NCBI RefSeq assembly: GCF_000210095.1
Contig: NC_021039.1
Span: 1,764,107-1,828,106, forward strand
Source: Ruminococcus champanellensis 18P13 = JCM 17042
Lineage (GTDB): Bacteria; Bacillota; Clostridia; Oscillospirales; Ruminococcaceae
Direction: 5' to 3'
Length of the DNA stretch: 64,000 nt
Every line of letters begins with the position of its first letter. Position 1 is the first letter of the stretch. Positions 7,716 to 14,894 of the stretch are shown here, one piece after another. The position numbers and the translations under genes are program-made. Below the pieces are notes generated by a model. It ran no database searches, had not been told where the DNA came from, and saw only the letters and a list, made by a program, of their open reading frames with translations.

Positions 7716-10271
7716 ATGTATCAGAGCATGAAAAAAGCATCAGCAGTGTTGCTTGCGCTGCTGATGTCTGTCGGCACATCTGCGTTTTATCCGTTGGATC
7801 CATCCACAACAGCAGCCGCAGCCGACCAGGGCTTGTACGGTGATCTGAACGGGGATGGACTGATTGATGGTTCGGATTATGCGCTGCTCAGAGGATATCT
7901 GGCAGGGCAGATTTCTGCATTCCCGTATGAGCCTGCGCTGCAGGCGGCAGATGTAACGGGAGATCAGACAGTGACTGCGGATGACGCAGCGATGCTGAAC
8001 GAGTATTTACTTCACAAGCGCACCGGGTTTGCATCGGGTGCATCCTTTGAAATCAAGCAGACGCCGGACTATTACTTTGCGGTAGACGCAGAGTATAGCC
8101 AGGGTGTCCGCGAGGATCTGAACGCCGGATTTACCGGCGAAGCATACGTCAACTATGATAATGTGATCGGCAGCTATGTCAACTGGACGGTGCAGGTGCC
8201 AAGTGCGGGCAACTACCGTGTGACATTCCGCTATGCAAACGGATCTGCTGCGGATCGCCCCTGCAAGGTGACAATCAACGGCAATACGGACTATGCGTTG
8301 GTGTCCTACCCCTCCACGGAGGCATGGACCACCTGGGCGGAGTCCAGCGTGGTGGTCACATTGCATGCGGGACAGAATACCATTCGTGCAACGGCTTCTA
8401 CGGAAGGCGGCGGTCCCAATATGGACTACCTGATCCTGGAGCCTACCACGGATCCTGCCGCATCTCTGACGGAAGAAATTCCGGAGGGGGCACAGCAGGT
8501 GGAAAATCTGGACCGGGGCGTGATTGCGGCGAAGTCCGGCAATGACAAGGGTATGCTGATTTCCTGGCGGCTGCTTGGTACCGATGATGAGAATACCTCC
8601 TTCAAGGTGTTCCGCAACGGAGAACCCACTGTGCTGTATGAGGGCACAGCGGCGGATGCTACCTGCTATTATGATCCGGATGGTACAGCATCAGATTGGT
8701 ATACGGTGGATGTATACCAGGGCTCGGAGTGTACGGAATTTGCATGCCTTGCAACCATGCTGGGCAATAAGGACTCTTCGGGTGCATATTTTGATATCAA
8801 CTTTACGGCACCGGCGGATCTGACCATGCCGGACGGTTCTACCTGCTCTTACACAGTCAATGACTGTTCTGTGGGAGATGCGGACGGGGATGGTCAGTAC
8901 GAGCTGTTCGTGAAGTGGGATCCTTCCAATTCCAAGGACAATTCCAAGAGTGGCTATACGGGCAATGTATACCTGGACTGCTACAAGCTGGACGGCACAA
9001 GACTCTGGCGTGTGGATCTGGGGAGAAACATCCGTGCGGGTGCACATTATACCCAGTTCATGGTTTATGACTATGACGGGGACGGCAAGGCTGAAATGAT
9101 CTGTAAGACCTCCGATGGTACGGTGGATGGTACAGGGGCTGTGATTGGCAACGCTTCGGCAGATTATCGGGCGTCCTCCGGCTACATCCTGTCCGGCAAC
9201 GAATACCTGACGCTCTTTGACGGTCTGACGGGCAAAGCGCTGGATACCATAGATTATGTACCGGGACGGGGTACGGTCAGCAGTTGGGGCGATTCCTACG
9301 GAAATCGTGTGGATCGGTTCCTGGCGGCAACGGCGTATTTGAACGGCACCACGCCCAGCTGTGTGATGATCCGGGGCTATTACACCAGAATGACCGCAAC
9401 GGCATACAATGTGGTCAACAAAAAGCTGGTACAGCTTTGGGCATTTGATTCCGGAACTGCGGAAAGCACTACCTCCGGCTACGGAGACGGCAATCACAAC
9501 TGCTTTGCGGCGGATTGTGACAACGACGGCAGGGATGAAATTGTGGTGGGCTCTGCGGTAATCGATGATGACGGCATACTGCTGTACACCACTGGTCTGC
9601 GGCATGGAGACGTGCTGCATGTGGGGGACTTCGTGCCCAGCAATCCTGGTCTGGAGATCTTCATGTGCCACGAGGCTGCGCCCTATGGTATGTCCCTGCG
9701 TGATGCGGCAACCGGCAAAATGATTCTTCGGAAACCAGGAGAAGGGGATACCGGCCGGGGACTTGCGGATAATCTGATCGCCGGGAACGACAGTGCCGAG
9801 TTTGTGGGCGTACAGGATTCTGTGGTTTATGACGCATCCGGCAATACGGTCTGCAACTGGAGCGATATCACCAAGTGGGGTATGAACTCCGTGGTTTACT
9901 GGACTGGCTCTCTGGAGCGGGCAGTGCTTGACCGGACTATGGTGGATCAGTACGGTTCCGGCAGAGTCTTTACCGGCAGCGGCGTGACCTATAACAATTC
10001 GTCCAAGTCCAATGCGTGTCTGACCTGTGATCTGTTTGGTGACTGGCGAGAGGAAATGATCTTCCGGCTGGGAACTGGATCCGGCGTCCGGATTTACTCT
10101 ACGACTTACGAGACGAAATACGGCATCGTTTCTCTGATGCACAATGTACAGTATCGTACAGCTGTTGCAGGGCAGAATGTGGCTTATAACCAGCCGCCCC
10201 ATACGGATTACTTCCTGGGAACCGGTTATCCGCTTCCGGAACGTCCAAATGTGTATGCTGCAAAGCCTTAA
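7716..10271 (+). CDS. Dockerin-CBM35-PL11 rhamnogalacturonan lyase
   Basis: An 851-residue secreted pectinase. Residues 1-37 are a signal peptide. Residues 40-102 are a dockerin placed at the N-terminus (calcium loops DLNGDGLIDGSD and DVTGDQTVTADD). Residues 118-243 resemble a CBM35 jelly-roll (starting YFAVDAEYS and ending NMDYLILEP). Residues about 260-851 are the PL11 eight-bladed propeller, beginning VENLDRGVIAAKSG and containing several calcium-binding D-x-D-G-D-G type loops (DADGDGQYE, DYDGDGKAE, DCDNDGRDE). PL11 enzymes split the rhamnogalacturonan I backbone by beta-elimination outside the cell. AGGGGG is four bases before the start. Attachment to a cellulosome follows from the dockerin. 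An N-terminal dockerin is less common than a C-terminal one. Confidence 0.92.
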   Translation: MYQSMKKASAVLLALLMSVGTSAFYPLDPSTTAAAADQGLYGDLNGDGLIDGSDYALLRGYLAGQISAFPYEPALQAADVTGDQTVTADDAAMLNEYLLHKRTGFASGASFEIKQTPDYYFAVDAEYSQGVREDLNAGFTGEAYVNYDNVIGSYVNWTVQVPSAGNYRVTFRYANGSAADRPCKVTINGNTDYALVSYPSTEAWTTWAESSVVVTLHAGQNTIRATASTEGGGPNMDYLILEPTTDPAASLTEEIPEGAQQVENLDRGVIAAKSGNDKGMLISWRLLGTDDENTSFKVFRNGEPTVLYEGTAADATCYYDPDGTASDWYTVDVYQGSECTEFACLATMLGNKDSSGAYFDINFTAPADLTMPDGSTCSYTVNDCSVGDADGDGQYELFVKWDPSNSKDNSKSGYTGNVYLDCYKLDGTRLWRVDLGRNIRAGAHYTQFMVYDYDGDGKAEMICKTSDGTVDGTGAVIGNASADYRASSGYILSGNEYLTLFDGLTGKALDTIDYVPGRGTVSSWGDSYGNRVDRFLAATAYLNGTTPSCVMIRGYYTRMTATAYNVVNKKLVQLWAFDSGTAESTTSGYGDGNHNCFAADCDNDGRDEIVVGSAVIDDDGILLYTTGLRHGDVLHVGDFVPSNPGLEIFMCHEAAPYGMSLRDAATGKMILRKPGEGDTGRGLADNLIAGNDSAEFVGVQDSVVYDASGNTVCNWSDITKWGMNSVVYWTGSLERAVLDRTMVDQYGSGRVFTGSGVTYNNSSKSNACLTCDLFGDWREEMIFRLGTGSGVRIYSTTYETKYGIVSLMHNVQYRTAVAGQNVAYNQPPHTDYFLGTGYPLPERPNVYAAKP

Positions 10272-10309
10272 GGCAGCAGCATGCCCAATGGTTTTGCGAT
10301 GAATCTGCC
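10272..10309. repeat. Palindromic repeat fragment after the PL11 gene
   Basis: The segment begins one base after the PL11 stop codon, starts GGCAGCAGCATGCCCAATGG and closes with CTGCC. It resembles the right half of the copy at 17715-17783 read on the other strand. Probably a degraded member of the dispersed palindromic family. Confidence 0.45.
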
Positions 10310-10348
10310 GAGGTTTTTTAGGCTTATTACCCAGAACCTCCCAGCAAT

Positions 10349-10418
10349 ACGTCTTCCGGATGGAAGACGTGATACAAATGCGGTGCAGCTCCCGATTGTG
10401 GGACTGCACCGTTTTTTT
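10349..10418 (+). terminator. Double hairpin terminator of the cellulosome locus
   Basis: A perfect nine-base hairpin (ACGTCTTCC / GGAAGACGT, loop GGAT) is followed by a second stem CGGTGCAG / CTGCACCG and seven T residues. Confidence 0.88.
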
Positions 10419-10531
10419 CTGTTCTGCCGGATGACGCATATAAATGAAATGGATGGGCGCATACTACTACCAGATGGATCACTAGGGCATGCAGTCGATG
10501 AAAATCGGCGGTGTTTCAGATAGGAGGAAGG

Positions 10532-11820
10532 ATGGAATCAATCTGGCAGAACAGTACAAAGGCGCCAAGCTTTCCGAAGCTGCAGGGGAATGCGAAAACC
10601 GATGTGCTGATTATCGGCGGCGGCATTGTCGGAATTCTGACGGCATACTTTCTGAAACAAAGCGGTGTGGATTGCATGCTTGTGGAAAAGCGGCGTATTT
10701 GCAGCGGAACCACGGGATATACAACGGCTAAGATCACGTTTCAGCATGGTCTGAATTATCAGAAGCTTCTGAAAAGTGAGGGCTTGGAAACGGCGCAGAA
10801 ATTCCTGCATGCCAACCGGCTTGCCTTTGCAAAATATGCGGAGCTTTGCCGGGAAATCCACTGTGATTATCAGCGAAAGCCTAACTATGTTTATTCGGTG
10901 CAGGACAGAAATGCGCTGGAGCAGGAGCTGTCCGCTCTTGCAAGAATTGGTTATGAGCCGGTGTTCTGCGAGCATTTGCCCTTGCCCTTTCCAACGGCAG
11001 GCGCAGTGATGTTTCCGGATCAGGCGCAGTTCCATCCGCTGAAATTCCTGTACGCCATTGCAACACATTTGCCCATTTATGAGAATACCTTTGTTCGGGA
11101 GATGCGGGAAAACCAGGCAATCACAGACGGGGGAAATATCACGGCAAAGGCAGTGATCGTTGCAACTCATTTTCCCTTTCTCAACAAGCATGGCAGTTAT
11201 TTTCTCAAGCTTTATCAGCACCGTTCCTATGTGCTGGCTCTGGATCATGCCCAGAATGTGCAGGGCATGTATGTGGACGCATGCAAAACGGGTTTGTCAT
11301 TTCGGAATTACGGGGAGTATCTGCTGCTGGGCGGCGGCGGTCATCGAACGGGAAAAAGGGCGGCTGCTGGGCGGAGCTGCGGCGTGCCGCACGGCAGTAT
11401 TATCCCTCCGCCAGGGAATGGGGTCATTGGGCAGCCCAGGACTGCATGACGCTGGATCAGATGCCATATATCGGGCAATATTCCAGCCGCACAGCACAGC
11501 TTTTCACGGCAGCGGGCTTTGACAAATGGGGCATGACAGGCGCCATGCTGTCGGGGATGCTGCTTTCTGATCTGGTGCAGGGCAGAAAGCCTGCATATGC
11601 TGACATTTTCAACCCTTCCAGAAGCATGCTGAAGTCCCAGCTGTTTGTCAATGATCTGGAATCTATCGGAAATCTTCTGACATTTACCGGCAGGCGCTGC
11701 CCACATCTGGGGTGTGCGCTGCATTGGAATGCCGCCGAGCATTCCTGGGACTGTGCTTGTCATGGCTCGCGGTTGGACGAACATGGAAACGTGTTGGATA
11801 ATCCGGCAAATGGGGCGTGA
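10532..11820 (+). pseudogene. FAD-dependent oxidoreductase with Rieske domain, frameshifted
   Basis: The first frame encodes a DAO-type FAD enzyme: dinucleotide motif VLIIGGGIVGILTAYFLKQSG near residue 26, then RRICSGTTGYTTAKIT. The second frame carries the rest of the FAD domain (DQMPYIGQYS, then WGMTGAMLSGMLLSDL) and a C-terminal Rieske 2Fe-2S domain with CPHLGC and CACHGS. The two frames join at a run of five A residues (11353-11357); one extra A would give an unbroken protein of about 430 residues reading HRTGKKGG across the join. Either the gene is broken or the base is missing through sequencing error; the intact family-like sequence on both sides favours a recent event or an error. Start ATG follows AGGAGG by four bases. 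The substrate is unknown. Confidence 0.82.
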
Positions 11821-11847
11821 TACGGCGGGGGAGCAACAGTCTGTTGC

Positions 11848-11875
11848 TTGCTTTTGCAAGGTTTTGTGCTATAAT
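11848..11875 (+). promoter_or_regulatory. Promoter of the XRE-zinc ribbon gene
   Basis: TTGCTT, 16-base spacer, TATAAT, 24 bases before the start codon. A short inverted repeat (AGCAACAG / CTGTTGCT) just upstream may be the end of the preceding transcript. Confidence 0.6.
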
Positions 11876-11898
11876 AATAAGTAAGGTGGTGATGTTTC

Positions 11899-12336
11899 AT
11901 GGAAACAAAGGATATCATATTACAGCTCAGAACCCAAATGGGGCTTTCACAGGATGCGCTTGCGGAAAAAATCTATGTGACCAGGCAGGCTGTATCCCGT
12001 TGGGAGAATGGCGAGACGATCCCGAACGTAGAGGCATTGAAGCTGCTGTCACAGGTTTTTGATGTGTCCATCAATACGTTGTTGGGATCCCCAAGGCAGT
12101 TGGTTTGTCAATGCTGCGGCATGCCTCTGGAGGATGCCACAACAAGCCGGGAGCCGAACGGGGCGTTCAATGAAGAATACTGCAAGTGGTGCTATGCGGG
12201 GGGCGAATTCCGGTATACCAGCAAGGAACAGCTGATTGATTTTTGCGTGGAGCATCTGGCAAATGAAAACTGGCCGGCGGAACAGGTTCGTGCGCATATG
12301 GAAGCAGTTGTACCGAATCTGAAGCACTGGAAGTAG
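11899..12336 (+). CDS. XRE family regulator fused to a zinc-ribbon domain
   Basis: A 145-residue protein in two parts. Residues 1-62 are a Cro/CI-type helix-turn-helix (LRTQMGLSQDALAEKIYVTR, then VSRWENGETIP and INTLLG). Residues 70-145 are a putative zinc ribbon of the small YqjB-like type: CQCCGMPL at 70-77 and YCKWCYAGGEF, two C-x-x-C pairs, followed by an all-helical tail (LANENWPAEQVRAHME). The second domain is often found alone as a metal-binding protein. The fusion suggests a metal or redox responsive repressor. It lies between two disrupted redox or sugar-binding genes, whose control it may share; that is inference. Confidence 0.82.
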   Translation: METKDIILQLRTQMGLSQDALAEKIYVTRQAVSRWENGETIPNVEALKLLSQVFDVSINTLLGSPRQLVCQCCGMPLEDATTSREPNGAFNEEYCKWCYAGGEFRYTSKEQLIDFCVEHLANENWPAEQVRAHMEAVVPNLKHWK

Positions 12337-12345
12337 CTTGTAATT

Positions 12346-12373
12346 TTACATATGTCAGCATACAAGTATGTAA
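12346..12373. promoter_or_regulatory. Inverted repeat upstream of the cupin gene
   Basis: Perfect arms TTACATA / TATGTAA separated by 14 bases, 15 bases before the cupin start codon. It could be an operator for the adjacent XRE regulator or a weak mRNA hairpin. Confidence 0.4.
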
Positions 12374-12387
12374 GGGAGTTTTGGAGT

Positions 12388-12710
12388 ATGTACAAGAATA
12401 TTGAAAAAACACAAAGTTGGAGCTGAAAGATCTGGTGGCTTATCAGGAGGGGCAGGTAGTCAGCAAGACCCTTGTGCAGAATGATCTGGTCAGCATGACG
12501 ATTTTTTCCTTTGACAAGGGAGAAGAAATCTCGACGCACGCAGCAGGCGGCGATGCAATGGTAACGGTTCTGGAGGGCAAGGGAAGATTCACCGTTGGCG
12601 GTGAGGTGTTCTACCTGGAGCAGGGGGAAACGCTGATCATGCCGAAGGATATTCCTCACGCAGTGTATGGCGAGGAAAGATTTAAAATGCAGCTGGTGGT
12701 TTCATTCTAA
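12388..12710 (+). pseudogene. Small cupin-domain protein with N-terminal frameshift
   Basis: The conserved cupin (about 97 residues) runs from ELKDLVAYQEGQVV through the two beta-barrel motifs (ISTHAAGGDAMVTVLEGKG and LIMPKDIPHAVYG, with metal-ligand His positions). Its natural start appears to be the ATG at 12388, after AGGGAG, which encodes MYKNIEKTQ and then runs into a stop four codons later; the family normally continues from such a start straight into the cupin. One extra A in the AAA at 12413-12415 would join them. A TTG at 12417 could restart translation and give the 97-residue form, but has no ribosome site. Function of these one-domain cupins is unknown; sugar or metal binding is usual. 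Confidence 0.65.
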
Positions 12711-12739
12711 GAACCGGATCGGTAGCTGTCAAAACTGTG

Positions 12740-12766
12740 GAGCAGCCATTTGGCTGCTCTTTTTTT
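12740..12766 (+). terminator. Terminator of the cupin gene
   Basis: Perfect stem GAGCAGCC / GGCTGCTC with loop ATTT and seven T residues. Confidence 0.9.
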
Positions 12767-12847
12767 ATTTACGGGTTTGCTTCCTGCACAATCAAGGAGG
12801 TATACAGGCGATTATGCACCAAAATAATAAAAAAATGTCCCCTTGTA

Positions 12848-12876
12848 TTGACATTTTGAAGAATATGGGGTATAAT
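12848..12876 (+). promoter_or_regulatory. Promoter of the first duplicated membrane protein gene
   Basis: Near-consensus TTGACA, 17-base spacer, TATAAT. The identical arrangement recurs 744 bases downstream. Confidence 0.88.
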
Positions 12877-12937
12877 AGCCCTTGACAGAAAGTTAAAATG
12901 TATATATCTCAAGCGTGAAAGACTATGGAGGGCAACT

Positions 12938-13522
12938 ATGACAAAAAAGAAAAAGATTCTGATTTGGATCGTATCCATCTTGCTGGGCGGCGCACTGCTG
13001 TACTCCGGCGCTTGGCTGTATTTTTATTACGCTGTCTGCCTACCCCACATGCCGGCAGAATCCTATGGGTTTAAGATTGACGAAGATTTGCCCCAAAGTG
13101 CCGGCGGAACTGATTATACTGCTCTTATAGGAGATAAATATTGGCTGGGCGATTATTTTGTTCCGCATTTCGGGAATTTTCATTGCTCCTTTACCATTAC
13201 AACGTCTACGGGAATTGATGACGATCATTGTATCGTCAATGAAGATGGCAGTGTGGACTATATCCCCTATAATATGTCTGGTTCGGATTTTTCTGTTAGT
13301 ATGATAGCTCCTCTTGGGTTCAATGGATCAATTAAATATTATATTTTCGACGTTTCGAAAATGGCAGGAACGGATTGGGGTTCCTATTTGGTGTTGGATG
13401 CAAACGGAAAACTGCTGAACGAGGATGAACAAACTGCTGCGGATCTTGCCATCTATCGAGAGGCATTGCCGGAACTCATGGAGTTTATTGAAGTGACCAA
13501 TACTGTAACTGGAGTGCAGTAG
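12938..13522 (+). CDS. Membrane-anchored protein of unknown function, copy 1
   Basis: A 194-residue protein of no recognised family. Residues 1-6 are basic (MTKKKK), residues 7-31 form one hydrophobic anchor, and the remaining 160 residues are predicted outside the membrane. The ectodomain has a variable part (46-90) that differs from copy 2 and a constant part (GIDDDHCIVNEDGSVDYIPY and, near the C-terminus, GKLLNEDEQTAADLAIYREA). It has its own near-consensus promoter and a good ribosome site. Location next to the candidate bacteriocin cassette makes immunity or a surface target possible, but nothing in the sequence proves it. Confidence 0.75.
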   Translation: MTKKKKILIWIVSILLGGALLYSGAWLYFYYAVCLPHMPAESYGFKIDEDLPQSAGGTDYTALIGDKYWLGDYFVPHFGNFHCSFTITTSTGIDDDHCIVNEDGSVDYIPYNMSGSDFSVSMIAPLGFNGSIKYYIFDVSKMAGTDWGSYLVLDANGKLLNEDEQTAADLAIYREALPELMEFIEVTNTVTGVQ

Positions 13523-13591
13523 CATTTTTCAGATGGCTATTGCGACAAAAACACACTGTCTTATATTTTTTAATAAAAATTTTGTGGGTTA

Positions 13592-13620
13592 TTGACATTG
13601 CAAAAAATATATGATATAAT
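13592..13620 (+). promoter_or_regulatory. Promoter of the second duplicated membrane protein gene
   Basis: TTGACA, 17-base spacer, TATAAT, exactly 744 bases from the promoter of copy 1. Confidence 0.88.
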
Positions 13621-13681
13621 ATGATTGATGAAAAATTAAAATGTATGTGGATTCGCATTATTGTGACAACGGAGGGCAACT

Positions 13682-14266
13682 ATGACAAAAAAGAAAAAGA
13701 TTCTGATCTGGATCGTATCCATCTTGCTGGGCGGCGCACTGCTGTACTCCGGTGCCTGGCTGTATTTTTATTACGCTGTCTGCCTACCCCACATGCCGGC
13801 AGAATCCTATGGGTTTGCGATTGACCAATATACTCCCTCTAGTCCTGGATTGACCATTTATTCTACGGATATGGAAGAAACCTATTGGACTTGTTTTTAT
13901 CGTGTCCCCACATTTGGCAATTTCTGCTGCTCTTTTGGTATTACCACTGCCACTGGAATTGATGACGATCATTGCATTGTCAATGAAGATGGTAGTGTGG
14001 ACTATATCCCCTATAATATGTCCGGATCAGATTTTTCTGTTAGTATGTCAACACTACTTGGATTCAACGGCAAGTTTAAGGATTACTCTTTTAATATTTC
14101 AAGAATGACGGAAACGGATAGGGGTTCTTATTTGGTGTTGGATGCAAATGGAAAACTTCTGAACGAGGATGAACAAACTGCTGCGGATCTTGCCATCTAT
14201 CGAGAGGCACTGCCGGAACTCATGGAGTTTATTGAGACCACCAATACCATGACGGGAATGCAGTAG
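13682..14266 (+). CDS. Membrane-anchored protein of unknown function, copy 2
   Basis: A 194-residue paralogue of the gene 744 bases upstream. Residues 1-45 (basic start and membrane anchor) are identical to copy 1, as is a block around residues 91-122 and most of the last 45 residues. Residues 46-90 differ at most positions, although the framework Tyr, Trp and the FGNF motif are kept, and 123-140 also differ. Selection or gene conversion that keeps the ends alike while the exposed middle drifts would give this picture. It has its own promoter and ends about 90 bases before the candidate bacteriocin gene. Confidence 0.75.
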   Translation: MTKKKKILIWIVSILLGGALLYSGAWLYFYYAVCLPHMPAESYGFAIDQYTPSSPGLTIYSTDMEETYWTCFYRVPTFGNFCCSFGITTATGIDDDHCIVNEDGSVDYIPYNMSGSDFSVSMSTLLGFNGKFKDYSFNISRMTETDRGSYLVLDANGKLLNEDEQTAADLAIYREALPELMEFIETTNTMTGMQ

Positions 14267-14296
14267 AATTTTCTTTCATTTTTAAATCTGCTTTTC

Positions 14297-14317
14297 AGCA
14301 TTGTGCGCGCCAATGCT
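14297..14317 (+). promoter_or_regulatory. Inverted repeat upstream of the candidate bacteriocin gene
   Basis: Perfect seven-base arms AGCATTG / CAATGCT with a GC-rich seven-base loop, 38 bases before the start codon. Either a weak terminator of the upstream gene or an operator. No good -35/-10 pair was found between it and the bacteriocin gene. Confidence 0.45.
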
Positions 14318-14354
14318 TGATTAGAAACATTCTATATGACAAAAGGAGAAAGAC

Positions 14355-14822
14355 ATGAAGAAGAACAAGTTAACATCCCTCATTCTGGCAGGTATCGTTG
14401 CCTGCTCCGCCCTCACTGCTCTGCCCTTGTCTGCGTCCGCAAAATACTACGACAACAATGACAAGGCGCATAATAACCGTAATATTCAACAAATTGGCTA
14501 CTCTAATCCGAGTGATAGGTTTTATGCAAAGGGCGGGTGGAAAGAGTCACAAGAGTACCATTATCTGTACAAAAACAACAAGTATTCTGCGAACCTGATT
14601 ATTGCCTATAATCCGGAAATGATCGGCAGTGAGTACACCCATGCCTGGGTCGGAACAGTAAACGATCAGACCGGATTTTACATGGACAGCAAGCTGAATA
14701 ACGATGGGAAGTTTACCTACAGCAAGACCCGGTACGCTGATGGCTTCTGGAAAAGCACGTATTGCTATAAATACGTTCGGAACGAAAGTGCAGTGACCTA
14801 CACCGGATGCATCTATTGGTAA
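14355..14822 (+). CDS. Secreted lactococcin 972-like bacteriocin candidate
   Basis: A 155-residue precursor. Residues 1-29 are a Sec signal peptide (KKNKLTSLILAGIVACSALT, cut after ASA). The mature part of about 126 residues is rich in Tyr, Asn, Lys and Trp. It resembles the lactococcin 972 family in order of features: GGW near the start, a tyrosine-rich run then NKYSAN (compare the family's K-x-HSA), and a C-terminal G-x-W followed by aromatic residues. It is longer than lactococcin 972 (66 mature residues) and has two Cys near the end that could pair. The call rests mainly on the next two genes, which match the export and immunity genes of that group. AAAGGAG lies seven to eight bases before the start. 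Confidence 0.65.
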   Translation: MKKNKLTSLILAGIVACSALTALPLSASAKYYDNNDKAHNNRNIQQIGYSNPSDRFYAKGGWKESQEYHYLYKNNKYSANLIIAYNPEMIGSEYTHAWVGTVNDQTGFYMDSKLNNDGKFTYSKTRYADGFWKSTYCYKYVRNESAVTYTGCIYW

Positions 14823-14831
14823 AATTTACGC

Positions 14832-14869
14832 AGAACGCAGGAGCACCCTTTTGGATGCTCCCTCGTTCT
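14832..14869 (+). terminator. Attenuator-type hairpin between peptide and transporter genes
   Basis: Interrupted stem AGAACG..GGAGCA / TGCTCC..CGTTCT followed by GTTTCTG rather than a clean T run, so partial read-through is expected. This would give more peptide than transporter mRNA. Confidence 0.65.
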
Positions 14870-14894
14870 GTTTCTGACAGTCGGGAGGAGACAT

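Larger units (their letters stand above)
12848..14266 (+). repeat. 744-bp tandem duplication (promoter plus gene)
   Basis: Promoter boxes, ribosome site (GGAGGGCAACT), start codon and stop codon of the two neighbouring 194-residue genes are each exactly 744 bases apart, so the whole transcription unit was duplicated. The copies are nearly identical over the first 130 bases and over the last 100 bases of the genes but have diverged strongly in codons 46-90 and about 123-140, a mosaic pattern. Confidence 0.85.

Noticed and set aside
11353-11357. Programmed -1 frameshift in the FAD-Rieske gene
   Set aside because: The A run has five and not the six or seven residues of a slippery heptamer, and no downstream pseudoknot was seen; indel or sequence error is simpler.
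12814-12885. Possible 23-residue peptide (MHQNNKKMSPCIDILKNMGY...)
   Set aside because: The ribosome-like AAGGAGG is 13 bases away and the frame contains the promoter of the next gene, so it is unlikely to be translated.
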